Shown piece after piece: positions 1 through 8,166 of a stretch of DNA of 28,996 nucleotides. The stretch is from Candidatus Aminicenantota bacterium (GTDB taxonomy: Bacteria; Acidobacteriota; Aminicenantia; JAMOAD01), in the NCBI GenBank assembly GCA_027061995.1, contig JAMOUT010000083.1:1-28996 (forward strand). The letters run 5' to 3'. Made by a program: the position numbers and the translations under genes. Within the stretch, counting starts at the first letter, position 1; each line of letters starts with the position of its first letter. The notes beneath the pieces are model-generated. The model was not told where the DNA came from and did not search any database. It saw only the letters and a program-made list of their open reading frames with translations.

Positions 1-575
1 CCGTTTTTTTGATATTTCCAGCCCGAAGGTATATATATTTTATATCCCCAGTTAGGATCACTGACAGATCTTTTTGACAGGGCGGTTCTTTGAAAATTCT
101 GTTTTGTTTTTTGGGGGGGATTTGTGCTTTTCCCCATCATCGGTTTACTGTTATCCGCGGTTTTTTGTTTTTGGTTAGTTGTTTTTGCAAAAACAAGATT
201 TCTGGATTTACTGTAATCAGGTTTATTATTTTTGTCAGGTTCTATAAGTGTTAAGATTAACTTTCCCTCTTTGATTTTTGCCTCAAAAAAAAGAGATATC
301 TTATCCCCTTTACATTCCCCTTCGGCTGTTTCCCCTTTTGATATCCCTTCGAGTTTGAAAATAGCTCCGGTTGAACTTGTCAGAGTCCCTTCAACCAATC
401 CTCCTTTTTCCTGAGTAAGATTAAGTTTAACTATTGTCCCTTTTGAATTAATTTCATAATTCCCCGAAAAAGGGGTGTTTTTACCCGCCGAATCACAATA
501 AGAGAGAAAGATAATAATTGATGTCAAAATCAGCAGGCGAACAAAAATCCCATCCTTTTTTGAATTTTTCTTCAT
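1..575 (-). CDS. Secreted or lipoprotein-like protein, 3' end cut off
   Basis: This reading frame is open for 191 codons from the ATG at 575-573 to the window edge, so the C-terminus is missing. An excellent ribosome site (AAGGAGG) lies just upstream of the ATG. The N-terminus is basic (MKKNSKKDG), followed by a hydrophobic stretch (RLLILTSIIIFLSYC), which fits a signal peptide. The Cys after LSY could be a lipidated residue, but Tyr at -1 is atypical for a lipobox, so lipidation is uncertain. Residues 32-130 look like a beta-rich domain with alternating polar and hydrophobic residues. A Lys/Gln/Pro-rich low-complexity linker follows (about 130-165). The sequence then starts a new domain with a WGYKIYIPSGW motif, of the kind seen in secreted domains of unknown role. 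I do not recognise the family. It is divergent from fhs. Confidence 0.75.
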   Translation of the reverse strand, partial: MKKNSKKDGIFVRLLILTSIIIFLSYCDSAGKNTPFSGNYEINSKGTIVKLNLTQEKGGLVEGTLTSSTGAIFKLEGISKGETAEGECKGDKISLFFEAKIKEGKLILTLIEPDKNNKPDYSKSRNLVFAKTTNQKQKTADNSKPMMGKSTNPPQKTKQNFQRTALSKRSVSDPNWGYKIYIPSGWKYQKN

Positions 576-601
576 ATTGTAAACCTCCTTGTTAATTATT
601 A

Positions 602-630
602 ATCCTAACAAAAACTTAAAATCGTGTAAA
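602..630 (-). promoter_or_regulatory. Promoter of the secreted-protein gene
   Basis: On the minus strand, TTTACA (630-625), a 17-base spacer and TAGGAT (607-602) lie 27 bases upstream of the ATG at 575. Spacing is ideal and both hexamers are near consensus. Predicted from sequence only. Confidence 0.45.
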
Positions 631-672
631 CAGATTTAAAATACTATTTTAAATGATTTAAAAACAGATACG

Positions 673-728
673 CTAATGCCCACTAATGTCCCGAAAAATT
701 GACAAAATCTTTTTTCTTTGATTAAATA
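673..728 (+). promoter_or_regulatory. fhs promoter with tandem 10-base repeat
   Basis: A perfect TTGACA (699-704) is followed at 18 bases by TAAATA (723-728). Directly upstream are two head-to-tail copies of CTAATGYCCM (673-682 and 683-692), one helical turn apart, which could bind a regulator. The predicted transcription start (about 735) falls inside the AAGGAGG ribosome site (733-739), so the leader would be only about 10 bases. That makes the exact -10 assignment uncertain. Confidence 0.35.
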
Positions 729-744
729 GAACAAGGAGGTTAAT

Positions 745-2409
745 ATGAGTGATATTGATATAAGTAAAAAAGCAAAAATGAAACCTATTACGGAGATTGC
801 AAAAGAGTCGGGAGTGCCGGATGAATTTCTCGAATTATACGGAAAATATAAGGCGAAAGTTGACCTTAATATTTTCAAACGATTAAAAGACAAGAAAGAT
901 GGTAAATTGGTGCTTGTGTCAGCTATTACACCTACACCTGCGGGAGAGGGAAAAACCACGGTATCAATCGGTATATCAATGGCTCTGAATAAAATAGGGG
1001 TTAGATCGGCGGTTGCTTTGAGAGAACCTTCTATGGGTCCTCTTTTCGGAATAAAAGGGGGAGCAACCGGTGGAGGATATTCTCAGGTTTTACCCATGGA
1101 AGATATAAATATGCATTTTACCGGTGATATGCATGCTGTTACAACAGCTCATAATCTTTTAAGCGCATTGATTGATAATCATATATTCAGAAGAAAAAAA
1201 CCGTATATAGATCCGAGAAGGATAAAATGGCCGAGAGTTATAGATATGAATGACAGAGGATTAAGATATATAGTGGCGGGTCTTGGTGGAAGAAAAAACG
1301 GGGTTCCGAGAGAAACGAATTTTCAAATAACCGCATCTTCCGAGATTATGGCAATACTGTGTCTTGCCGAAGATTATCCGAGTTTAAAGAATAAAATTTC
1401 AAATATATTAATCGGGTTTACCTATGACGGGGAGCCTGTTTTTGTAAAGGATTTAAAGGTTGAAGGGGCGATAGCTTCTGTTTTAAGAGATGCGCTCAAA
1501 CCGAATCTTGTTCAAACCATGGAAAATACACCTGCATTTATTCACGGTGGACCTTTTGCAAATATAGCCCAAGGAACGAATTCAATAATTGCGACAAAGC
1601 TTGCGCTCAAACTCTTTGATATTGTTGTTACCGAGGCGGGATTCGGTTTTGATCTCGGGGCTGAAAAATATTTTGATATTGTATCAAGATATGCGGGGTT
1701 TCAACCTGAGGGCGTTGTTCTCGTTGCAACTGTAAGAGCTATTAAGATGCACGGAGGTAAAAAACTCAGAGAGATAAATCAACCTGATGTCGAGGCTGTT
1801 AAAAGAGGGGTTGTTAATCTTGAAAAACATATGGAAAACATCTCTAAATTCGGTTTGAAATCCGTTGTTGCAATCAACAGGTTTACCACTGATACTGAAG
1901 AAGAGATAGATATTATTAAGGATTTTATAGAGTTTAAAGGTTTTAAAGGGGTTGTTGTTGATTTTTGGGGGAAAGGTTCGGAAGGGGGGATTGAGATTGC
2001 AAATATAATAAATGAGGAGTGTAAAACACCTTCTCAATACAAACCTCTTTATGAATTGGATATCACAACGGAAAAAAAGATAGAGGTGATTGCCAAAGAG
2101 ATCTATGGTTCAAAAGCAATAGACTTTACTCCGAGAGCAAAAAAGGATTTGAAAAAGATAAAAGAGCTTGGATTTGATAATCTTCCTGTTTGCATAGCTA
2201 AAACCCAGAAGTCTTTATCCGATAATCCGAAACTTCTCGGAAGACCTAAGGATTTTCTTGTAACTGTCAGGGAGATAAAGATTAACTCGGGTGCGGGATT
2301 CAATGTTCCTGTAACAGGTGAAATTCTCTTGATGCCCGGATTACCGAAAAATCCTTCTGCGGAAAGTATAGATTTAAACGATAACGGTGATATAGAGGGA
2401 TTATTCTAA
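745..2409 (+). CDS. fhs: Formate--tetrahydrofolate ligase (formyl-THF synthetase)
   Basis: It catalyses formate + THF + ATP to 10-formyl-THF + ADP + Pi in the cytoplasm, or the reverse when formyl-THF is used to make ATP. At 554 residues it has the usual full length (about 555). The P-loop-like TPTPAGEGKTT is at residues 63-73. Family-typical blocks follow, including PSMGPLFGIKGGATGGG and the MHFTGDMHA stretch, with FIHGGPFANIAQG further on and the glycine-rich GEILLMPGLPK near the C-terminus. The start ATG sits 5 bases after AAGGAGG. The gene stands alone, with no folD or Wood-Ljungdahl genes beside it, so either direction of one-carbon flow is possible. Its last 9 bases overlap the end of the convergent regulator gene. 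Confidence 0.97.
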   Translation: MSDIDISKKAKMKPITEIAKESGVPDEFLELYGKYKAKVDLNIFKRLKDKKDGKLVLVSAITPTPAGEGKTTVSIGISMALNKIGVRSAVALREPSMGPLFGIKGGATGGGYSQVLPMEDINMHFTGDMHAVTTAHNLLSALIDNHIFRRKKPYIDPRRIKWPRVIDMNDRGLRYIVAGLGGRKNGVPRETNFQITASSEIMAILCLAEDYPSLKNKISNILIGFTYDGEPVFVKDLKVEGAIASVLRDALKPNLVQTMENTPAFIHGGPFANIAQGTNSIIATKLALKLFDIVVTEAGFGFDLGAEKYFDIVSRYAGFQPEGVVLVATVRAIKMHGGKKLREINQPDVEAVKRGVVNLEKHMENISKFGLKSVVAINRFTTDTEEEIDIIKDFIEFKGFKGVVVDFWGKGSEGGIEIANIINEECKTPSQYKPLYELDITTEKKIEVIAKEIYGSKAIDFTPRAKKDLKKIKELGFDNLPVCIAKTQKSLSDNPKLLGRPKDFLVTVREIKINSGAGFNVPVTGEILLMPGLPKNPSAESIDLNDNGDIEGLF

Positions 2410-2829
2410 ATCTCGGACAGCTTTTATTAATGATTCTTTTTTTATTATCTCTTTAAGGATATTTACAAGTTTATCTTCCGCCGACTCTTTTTCTTTATAT
2501 AACTGTGATAATTCTTCTTTTATTTGAGTAATATCCATTGATTTCATTTTATCGGATTTATTTTTGTGAACTTTCTTCTTTTTCCCGTTTTTTTTCTGAT
2601 TGTCAACCAATCTCATAAGGTCATTGATATTAATATTGAAAAAATGAGCCATTTTAACAATTGCATCTTTCTTAGGAAGATTATCCCCCCTTGTCCAACG
2701 ATAAACTTTTGCAGGGTGGATATCAAGAAGCTCTGATAATCTTTGTTTTGTCATATTTGAATTTTTAATCGAAGCATTCAGGAATTCACTGAATGTATCA
2801 TATTTATTAATATCAGTATAATCGAACAT
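2401..2829 (-). CDS. XRE/Cro-CI-type helix-turn-helix regulator with coiled-coil tail
   Basis: A 142-residue protein. Residues about 11-66 form a Cro/CI-type helix-turn-helix: TKQRLSELLDIHPAKVYRWTRG is the two-helix core, followed by LPKKDAIVKMAHFFNIN, the usual fourth and fifth helices. A Lys/Asn-rich linker (about 76-95) joins it to a charged heptad-like region (about 97-140, EELSQLYKEKESAEDKLVNIL) that probably dimerises as a coiled coil. There is no metabolite-binding domain. The ATG is preceded by AAGGAG. It lies 38 bases downstream of tRNA-Leu on the same strand and may be co-transcribed with it. Its 3' end overlaps that of fhs tail-to-tail. The target is unknown. Confidence 0.85.
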   Translation of the reverse strand: MFDYTDINKYDTFSEFLNASIKNSNMTKQRLSELLDIHPAKVYRWTRGDNLPKKDAIVKMAHFFNININDLMRLVDNQKKNGKKKKVHKNKSDKMKSMDITQIKEELSQLYKEKESAEDKLVNILKEIIKKESLIKAVRDLE

Positions 2830-2867
2830 TGTTTCTCCTTGGGATTGTTATGTAAAAATCAAAGAAA

Positions 2868-2952
2868 TGCTGGGGGCGGGACTCGAACCCGCACAGGCGC
2901 AAGGCCCGAGGGATTTTAAGTCCCTTGCGTCTACCAATTCCGCCACCCCAGC
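2868..2952 (-). tRNA. tRNA-Leu (anticodon UAA)
   Basis: The 85-base cloverleaf has a 7-bp acceptor stem (GCTGGGG / CCCCAGC), discriminator A and a D-loop with GGTAG. The anticodon stem is AGGGA/TCCCT around loop CTTAAAA, which gives anticodon TAA. A long class-II variable arm and a T-arm GCGGG-TTCGAGT-CCCGC follow. CCA is not encoded. Confidence 0.97.
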
Positions 2953-2962
2953 AAAGTCCTAA

Positions 2963-2991
2963 TTTATATCAAAAATTTTAAAATTTTGCAA
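2963..2991 (-). promoter_or_regulatory. tRNA-Leu promoter
   Basis: On the minus strand, TTGCAA (2991-2986), a 17-base spacer and TATAAA (2968-2963) end 11 bases before the tRNA 5' end. It may also drive the HTH gene downstream, since no separate promoter is evident between them. Confidence 0.55.
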
Positions 2992-3089
2992 GAGCTGTAT
3001 TTTTTTTATTAATAATCAAAACTTTCCAAATAATAGTAAAAAAACATGAAATAGGTCAAGGGAAAATTTTAGGATTGAATCTTAATGGC

Positions 3090-3118
3090 TTGAAGTATGG
3101 TTTATATTTTTATATAAT
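3090..3118 (+). promoter_or_regulatory. pgsA operon promoter, probably leaderless
   Basis: TTGAAG (3090-3095), a 17-base spacer and a perfect TATAAT (3113-3118). The predicted start of transcription (about 3125) is only about 3 bases before the ATG at 3128. No Shine-Dalgarno is visible, so the message would be leaderless or nearly so. Confidence 0.6.
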
Positions 3119-3127
3119 AATTTTGTT

Positions 3128-3700
3128 ATGAAAATGAATTTCCCTAATAAGTTAACTACGATAAGATTGTTTATTGCCCCTCTGTTTTTTATCTCGTTTT
3201 TATATTTTGGTAATATTGGTAAATTCATATCCCTTGTTATATTCGGAATAATAGAATTATCAGACCTTTTTGATGGTATAACGGCAAGACATTTTAAGCA
3301 GGTAACTGACTTCGGTAAGATTTTCGACCCTTTTGCGGATAGTCTTGCAAGATTTACCTATTTTATAACTTTTTTGACAGCCGGACTTATGCCCGGATGG
3401 ATGGTGCTTATTATTTTTTACAGAGATTCTCTCGTAAGTGTTTTAAGATTAACAGCATCAATAAGAGGGGAGGTTGTAGCTGCAAGAAAAACCGGAAAAA
3501 TAAAAGCCGAAGCTCAAGCTTTTGGTGTTTTGGCAATCCTTTTACTTTTTAATATAAAAATAATATTTAAAGTTAATTACAATTTTAATCTTGATACTGT
3601 AATTTATATAATATTCCTTATAATTACGATTGTTACTTTTTATTCTGCAATAGATTATACAATAGGGAATTTTCACCATATTAGGAAAATTAAAAAATAG
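3128..3700 (+). CDS. pgsA: CDP-alcohol phosphatidyltransferase, probably PgsA
   Basis: An integral membrane enzyme, most likely CDP-diacylglycerol--glycerol-3-phosphate 3-phosphatidyltransferase, which makes phosphatidylglycerophosphate for anionic lipids. The 190-residue length is normal. The family signature D-G-x2-A-R-x8-G-x3-D-x3-D is complete: D49, G50, A53, R54, G63, D67 and D71, with a further Asp at 46. About five or six hydrophobic segments surround it, and NKLTTIRL near the N-terminus is typical of PgsA. A second ATG lies two codons in. No ribosome site precedes the ATG, which fits a leaderless start. It is the first gene of a + strand operon with DUF89, thyX and a secreted protein. 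Another CDP-alcohol substrate cannot be excluded. Confidence 0.88.
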   Translation: MKMNFPNKLTTIRLFIAPLFFISFLYFGNIGKFISLVIFGIIELSDLFDGITARHFKQVTDFGKIFDPFADSLARFTYFITFLTAGLMPGWMVLIIFYRDSLVSVLRLTASIRGEVVAARKTGKIKAEAQAFGVLAILLLFNIKIIFKVNYNFNLDTVIYIIFLIITIVTFYSAIDYTIGNFHHIRKIKK

Positions 3701-3709
3701 AGGAGAAAA

Positions 3710-4618
3710 ATGGAGACTCAATTAAACTGTATCCCGTGTTTCATAGATGATATTATCGGGGGAATAAATCTGATAGAAAAAGATGATAAAATAAAAAAAA
3801 GACTTGTTTCCGATATAATTAATTATTTTGCCGAAGAAGGAATTGATTATTCTAAAACCCCTTCATACTATATTACAAGGGTTCACAGAATAATAAAAAA
3901 ATATTATGGTAAAGATAATCTTTTTAAAGATATAAGAGATAAATGTAATGAAGTGGGATTAAAATTAAGTGAAAAAATCGGTAAAGAATTGGCAACGGAA
4001 GATGAAATCAATAGGTTTAAAAAACTTGTAAAATGGGCGATTACCGGAAATGAGCTTGATTTTAGAACTGTTGGCACCGGTTATAATCTTACACTTGATG
4101 ATTTTTACAATATTTTGTATAAAACATATGAAATCCCCCTTGATATTGATGAATCTGAAAAAATCCATGCTTTATTACCGAAAACAGATAAAATTCTCTA
4201 TGTCCTTGATAATGTCGGAGAGATTGCATTTGATAAACTTTTAATAGAGTTTTTTGTAGAGAAGGGGAAAGAGGTAAGTGTTGTTTATAGAGGCGGGGCG
4301 ATTACAAGCGATATAATTATTGAAGATCTTGATTTTGTGGGAATCTCGGATATGCAAGTAAAAACAGTTCTTGCGGGGCCGGATACTCTCGGAATCTCTT
4401 TTGAAGAGATGTCCGATGAACTTAAAAAAGAGATTGAGCAAGCTGATATGCTTATCTCGAAAGGGCAAGCAAACTATTATGAGTTTTCAAAACATTTTAA
4501 AGAGATAAACGGAGAAATAATAAATCTTTTAAGAACCAAATGTGATTTTGTATCAAAAAAATTCGGGAAATCCGGCAAACTCGGACTTGCCGTTATTTTA
4601 AGGGAAGAGTTTATATGA
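3710..4618 (+). CDS. DUF89/ARMT1-like metal-dependent damage-control phosphatase
   Basis: A 302-residue protein of the DUF89 superfamily. In characterised members, this fold is a metal-dependent phosphatase that removes damaged or over-phosphorylated metabolites. The C-x2-C at residues 7-10 (LNCIPC) is typical of the prokaryotic subgroup. The presumed metal and phosphate site is seen in TGNELDF (112-118), VLDNVGE (165-171, with D167, N168 and E171) and SKGQANYYE (250-258). The start is preceded by GAGGAG. The stop overlaps the thyX start (ATGA), so translation is probably coupled. The substrate cannot be told from sequence; the place between a lipid gene and a nucleotide gene gives no firm hint. 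Confidence 0.85.
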   Translation: METQLNCIPCFIDDIIGGINLIEKDDKIKKRLVSDIINYFAEEGIDYSKTPSYYITRVHRIIKKYYGKDNLFKDIRDKCNEVGLKLSEKIGKELATEDEINRFKKLVKWAITGNELDFRTVGTGYNLTLDDFYNILYKTYEIPLDIDESEKIHALLPKTDKILYVLDNVGEIAFDKLLIEFFVEKGKEVSVVYRGGAITSDIIIEDLDFVGISDMQVKTVLAGPDTLGISFEEMSDELKKEIEQADMLISKGQANYYEFSKHFKEINGEIINLLRTKCDFVSKKFGKSGKLGLAVILREEFI

Positions 4619-5385
4619 TAGAGGTAAAATTATTGGGGATAACTCCCAATGCGGAACAAATTATTGAAGAGGCGGGAAGAACCGCTTATCTTTCATTTGA
4701 TAAAAAAAGCGAATATCCCATCTTAAAACTCAAAAACAGCAGTGGCATAACTAAGATTATTTATACTGAAAAGGAGAGAGAATTTATAGAAAAAAGGGAG
4801 AATGATAAAATTGAATATTCCGAAGACAATTGGGATGTAGTGAAAAGATGGGAGAACTCGGCGGCAAAATTTATTGAGATGCTGATTAATTCGGGGCATC
4901 ATTCTGTTCTTGAACACTCTTATGCAACATTCAGAATAAAAGGGGGCTCGAGAGCTTTTACACATCAGATAGTAAGACACAGGTTATCCTCTTTTACCCA
5001 ACAATCACAAAGATATGTTGATGAAAAAGATTTTGAATATATAATTCCGGATTCAATTGAAGAAAATGAAGCCGCAAAACGGATTTTCATCGAATTTATG
5101 GCAACTGCAAAAGACACATATCATAAATTAAGAGAATTAAATGTGAAAAGGGAAGATGCAAGATTTGTTTTACCTAATGCGACTGAAAGTGAAATAGTGA
5201 TAAGTGCTAATTTCAGAGAGTGGAGACATATATTTGAACTCAGAGGACACCCGACGGCTCAGTGGGAAATCAGGAAAATCATAATTGAGATATATAAAAT
5301 ATTGAGAAATGAAGCCCGTTCGGTATTTTTTGATTTTAAGTATGATAAAGAGAAAGGAACACTTGTTAAGAAGAATAGGTATTAA
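4615..5385 (+). CDS. thyX: Flavin-dependent thymidylate synthase ThyX
   Basis: It converts dUMP to dTMP using CH2-THF, NADPH and FAD, without oxidising THF to DHF. The 256 residues carry the diagnostic RHRxxSxxxxSxR motif complete at 121-133 (RHRLSSFTQQSQR). SGHHSVLEH (93-101) and the C-terminal NFREWRHIFELR and HPTAQWEIR blocks are also typical. Residues about 33-78 hold a charged insertion before the helix leading to SGHHS, a common feature in ThyX of anaerobes. The ATG overlaps the DUF89 stop by 4 bases. No thyA or folA is present in the window. Confidence 0.97.
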   Translation: MIEVKLLGITPNAEQIIEEAGRTAYLSFDKKSEYPILKLKNSSGITKIIYTEKEREFIEKRENDKIEYSEDNWDVVKRWENSAAKFIEMLINSGHHSVLEHSYATFRIKGGSRAFTHQIVRHRLSSFTQQSQRYVDEKDFEYIIPDSIEENEAAKRIFIEFMATAKDTYHKLRELNVKREDARFVLPNATESEIVISANFREWRHIFELRGHPTAQWEIRKIIIEIYKILRNEARSVFFDFKYDKEKGTLVKKNRY

Positions 5386-5926
5386 AAAACTCATTGTTTT
5401 CTTTTTGTTTTCAATAATATTCAGTATCAACCTATATTCTCGAATTACGATAAAAAAAGCAAATAGGGTTAATAAGATACTTTCAAATCTGCAACAAAAA
5501 AAGATATCCGGTAAACGAATAATTATAAAAGATGATGAATTCAACTCCTATTTCCAATATTTCAATAAAGTTGTTTTTTCCCCCGAGGTGAAGTTTGTTA
5601 GGGTGAAATTTTATGAAAACCTTATAAAGATGAGGCTTATATATCAATTTAATAAAAAAAACACCATCAGTTTGTTAAAATTTTTCGGAGATTCCACTGT
5701 TGAGGTCAAAGGGGACTTTTCAATAGAAAATATTAAAAAGGGGTGTTTTAAAGTTAATATTATCAAACTTTATCTCAATGATGCTCCCGTAAATAATAAG
5801 ATTGTAAGAGTCCTTTTGCAATCTCTCGGGCAAGAGTATCTTTCATATTCTGACGGATATTGCCCGAATTATAATATTAATAAAATTATTGTTAAAAAAG
5901 GGGAAATTTTACTTATTACCTATTAG
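5342..5926 (+). CDS. Secreted protein of unknown function, possible lipid-binding-like fold
   Basis: The N-terminus is basic (KRKEHLLRRIGIKK) followed by LIVFFLFSIIFSINLYS, a clear signal peptide with a likely cut near the final Ser. The mature part is about 160 residues of alternating beta pattern. It ends with a block that includes LYLNDAPVNNKIVRVLL and IIVKKGEILLI. That ending recalls periplasmic proteins with a LmeA/DUF2993-like arrangement, but I cannot assign it. The start is uncertain. The frame is open from an ATG at 5309; the ATG at 5342 has a weak ribosome site. A TTG at 5363 with AAAGGA four bases upstream would also give a signal peptide and would shorten the overlap with thyX to 23 bases. 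The stop overlaps the convergent gene by 4 bases. A 5-bp hairpin (TACCT/AGGTA) followed by seven T's lies right at the stop and may terminate the operon. Confidence 0.75.
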   Translation: MIKRKEHLLRRIGIKKLIVFFLFSIIFSINLYSRITIKKANRVNKILSNLQQKKISGKRIIIKDDEFNSYFQYFNKVVFSPEVKFVRVKFYENLIKMRLIYQFNKKNTISLLKFFGDSTVEVKGDFSIENIKKGCFKVNIIKLYLNDAPVNNKIVRVLLQSLGQEYLSYSDGYCPNYNINKIIVKKGEILLITY

Positions 5927-6879
5927 GTAGGTTTTTTTAAAAAATCATCAAATATAATAATAGATGCTTCAATTATCCTTTTTATGGTTTTGTCATTCGT
6001 ATAATAGCCTGATGATTCGGTTGTTTTTTGCCTTATTATGAGGATTTCAACATCTTTTTCCGCTTTTTTTGCTTTGAGAGTTAGAGGAACATTTATCTTG
6101 TTCAATCTTTCCACAATAGCATTTTTTTGTTTTTGAAATTTATCTATTAAACCAAACTCTTTTTTAGCTACTATTACAGCGTAAAAATAGGGATATAATT
6201 TGTCTTGAACACTATTCATGGAAATTTGATATTGGATTGCAATGAAACCCTTAATGGGTTTATCTTTTACTTTTAATAAAAGCTTTGCATCAAGGGGGAC
6301 ATATTTATCTTTGTTTTCTTCAAGATGAAATTGAGGCTCTATAAAATATCTGTCACCCCATTTTTTCATAATATAATCATTTGTTGACATGAGGATTTCA
6401 AGTTTTTTTCTGAACCCTATGGGTGTCCATATACTGCGATTCCCCGATCCGTAAACAACAAAACCTATGACTACAATATCAATATAAAGAGGTAATAAAA
6501 GAGAGTTTTTAGATTCCGTGAGTATTGGAAAGATGAACATTGTTATAAAAAAAACGATGAAAATGTATAGAAATGCGGAGCCTTTCTTTGTGCTTACGCC
6601 CGATATCTTTCTTACTCTCCTGTAGGCCTCCCTAATCTCTTCCATATTAGTGCTCTCCCATTTTAACTTATCACCCTCAAACTCTTTCGTAACATTTATC
6701 TTTCTTACCCAATTAAAAAAGATAAAAAAAAGAAGAAGAATCAGACTCAGGATAAACGGGAAAGTTTTTTCATTCGTTTGCAGATAAAATACTGTTGAGA
6801 TTAATATCATATCAAAGAAAAATCTGAAAACTATGTTTAATTTCGGAAACAATAAAAAATCATTTTCCTGTAATTTCAT
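5923..6879 (-). CDS. Four-helix membrane protein paired with the radical SAM gene
   Basis: A 318-residue protein I do not recognise. There are two pairs of hydrophobic segments, about residues 15-33 and 40-57, then 101-120 and 127-146, separated by a charged loop (58-100). A soluble C-terminal domain of about 170 residues follows, rich in Lys and beta-prone strings. I chose the ATG at 6879, 20 bases inside the end of the radical SAM gene, because GAGAGGT lies just upstream. The frame stays open further upstream, but that part only translates the neighbour's coding region. The overlap implies coupled translation and a shared role, perhaps as the substrate, export partner or receptor of the radical SAM product (inference). 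Its end overlaps the convergent secreted-protein gene by 4 bases. Confidence 0.75.
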   Translation of the reverse strand: MKLQENDFLLFPKLNIVFRFFFDMILISTVFYLQTNEKTFPFILSLILLLFFIFFNWVRKINVTKEFEGDKLKWESTNMEEIREAYRRVRKISGVSTKKGSAFLYIFIVFFITMFIFPILTESKNSLLLPLYIDIVVIGFVVYGSGNRSIWTPIGFRKKLEILMSTNDYIMKKWGDRYFIEPQFHLEENKDKYVPLDAKLLLKVKDKPIKGFIAIQYQISMNSVQDKLYPYFYAVIVAKKEFGLIDKFQKQKNAIVERLNKINVPLTLKAKKAEKDVEILIIRQKTTESSGYYTNDKTIKRIIEASIIIFDDFLKKPT

Positions 6880-8140
6880 TATAACCTCTCGTTTTCCAAT
6901 ACAAAGGACATGCACCTGTGCACATCTCTTTGTATTCACAATTTTTACATATTTCCGGTAAATAGTCCATCTCCCTGAAAGAGACAGCTTTTTCGGAAAA
7001 CCATATCTTTTTAAAATCTTGTTTAAGCCAATTTCCAACCCTTTCGGGATAACTTGAGCAGGGGTTTATATATCCTTCCGGATCAATACTCACAAGCCCG
7101 TGGCATGCAGCGCAACTCTTGGAACCAAGCCCCTTTGAAATAGGGTTATATATACAATACGGAAGAGGTGAATACCAGATAAACTCTATTCCGTGTTTAT
7201 CGGCATTCATCTTTATCTCATCAATAATATCTCCTATTTCAGTATAATCAAGCCATAGCTCCCGATGTTTTTTTGCTGTTCCCACAGGGATAATTATATT
7301 CGCAGAAAATTTTTTAAGCCCGATGCTTTTTGCAAATTCCGGATAATCAAACATGGATCTGAAATTATATCTGTTGATTGTGGTATTTGTGTGGACATAT
7401 ATCTTTTGAGAAATAAGATTTTTAATCCCTTGAACTGTTTTATCGAATGATTTTGAGTTGGTCAGGAAATTATGAATCTCTCTTTCAGGGGATTCAAGGC
7501 TTATCTGAGCACTTCTTAAACCCGCTTTTTTCAGTGATTTGACTTTATCCTCTGTCAGCAAGGTTCCATTGGATATAAGATTTACTTTTAAACCTATTGA
7601 TACCGAATATCTCATTAACTCTTCCAAATCATCTCTTAGAACAGGCTCCCCTCCGGTAAAACTGATGAAAGGAACTTTTGCTTCTGTTTTTAATTTCAGA
7701 ATAATTTTTTTCGCTTTTTTCGTGCTCATCTCCTTTGTATCATATCTTTCAAGATAGCAAAAGTTACATCTGAGATTACATCTGTGTGTTATTGCGAATT
7801 CCGAGAGGACGGGATATGTATAAAACCCTTTTTTAAATTCCTGAAACTCTATTCCCGCCGTTTTCTCTTCATCAAGCTCCTCTTTCATCAAAGAGATTAT
7901 TGAAGTTAAAAATTCGAACAGCTCGATTTTTGTTTTTTCAGGTTCAGCACTTCTGTCTATTATCTCTTTAAAATTATCGGTTTTATAGAGATGATTCAAT
8001 AGTTTTATTCCGGACTCATTTAAAGAGTAAACTTGATTAGGGGGGATGATTATTGTTTTATCCTCTTCTCTGATATAGATTTTATCTTTTATATCAAGAA
8101 AAATCTCTTTAAGGGTTTCTTCACTTATTTTATTATCCAA
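6860..8140 (-). CDS. Radical SAM/SPASM maturase-like protein with N-terminal PqqD-like domain
   Basis: A 426-residue protein. Residues about 20-88 resemble PqqD, the RiPP recognition element: IIIPPNQVYSLNESGIKLLNHL matches the usual two strands plus helix. The radical SAM core starts with C121-x3-C125-x2-C128 (CNLRCNFC), followed by FTGGEPVLRDD and NLISNGTLL. The C-terminal part (about 315-420) is a SPASM-type domain with many Cys, including SCAACHG, INPCSS and CKNCEYKEMCTGACP, which should hold one or two further [4Fe-4S] clusters. Such fusions usually modify a ribosomal peptide, but relatives also act on proteins or tetrapyrroles. The start is TTG at 8140 with AGGAG five bases upstream; the in-frame ATG options lie much further in. 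No small precursor gene is visible beside it. Confidence 0.88.
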   Translation of the reverse strand: MDNKISEETLKEIFLDIKDKIYIREEDKTIIIPPNQVYSLNESGIKLLNHLYKTDNFKEIIDRSAEPEKTKIELFEFLTSIISLMKEELDEEKTAGIEFQEFKKGFYTYPVLSEFAITHRCNLRCNFCYLERYDTKEMSTKKAKKIILKLKTEAKVPFISFTGGEPVLRDDLEELMRYSVSIGLKVNLISNGTLLTEDKVKSLKKAGLRSAQISLESPEREIHNFLTNSKSFDKTVQGIKNLISQKIYVHTNTTINRYNFRSMFDYPEFAKSIGLKKFSANIIIPVGTAKKHRELWLDYTEIGDIIDEIKMNADKHGIEFIWYSPLPYCIYNPISKGLGSKSCAACHGLVSIDPEGYINPCSSYPERVGNWLKQDFKKIWFSEKAVSFREMDYLPEICKNCEYKEMCTGACPLYWKTRGYNEITGK

Positions 8141-8166
8141 GAGTTCTCCTTTTTATTAATTTTTTA

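Noticed and set aside
5923-7038. Longer version of the membrane protein with 53 extra N-terminal residues
   Set aside because: The extra part lies wholly within the radical SAM coding region in another frame, and a good ribosome site precedes the ATG at 6879.
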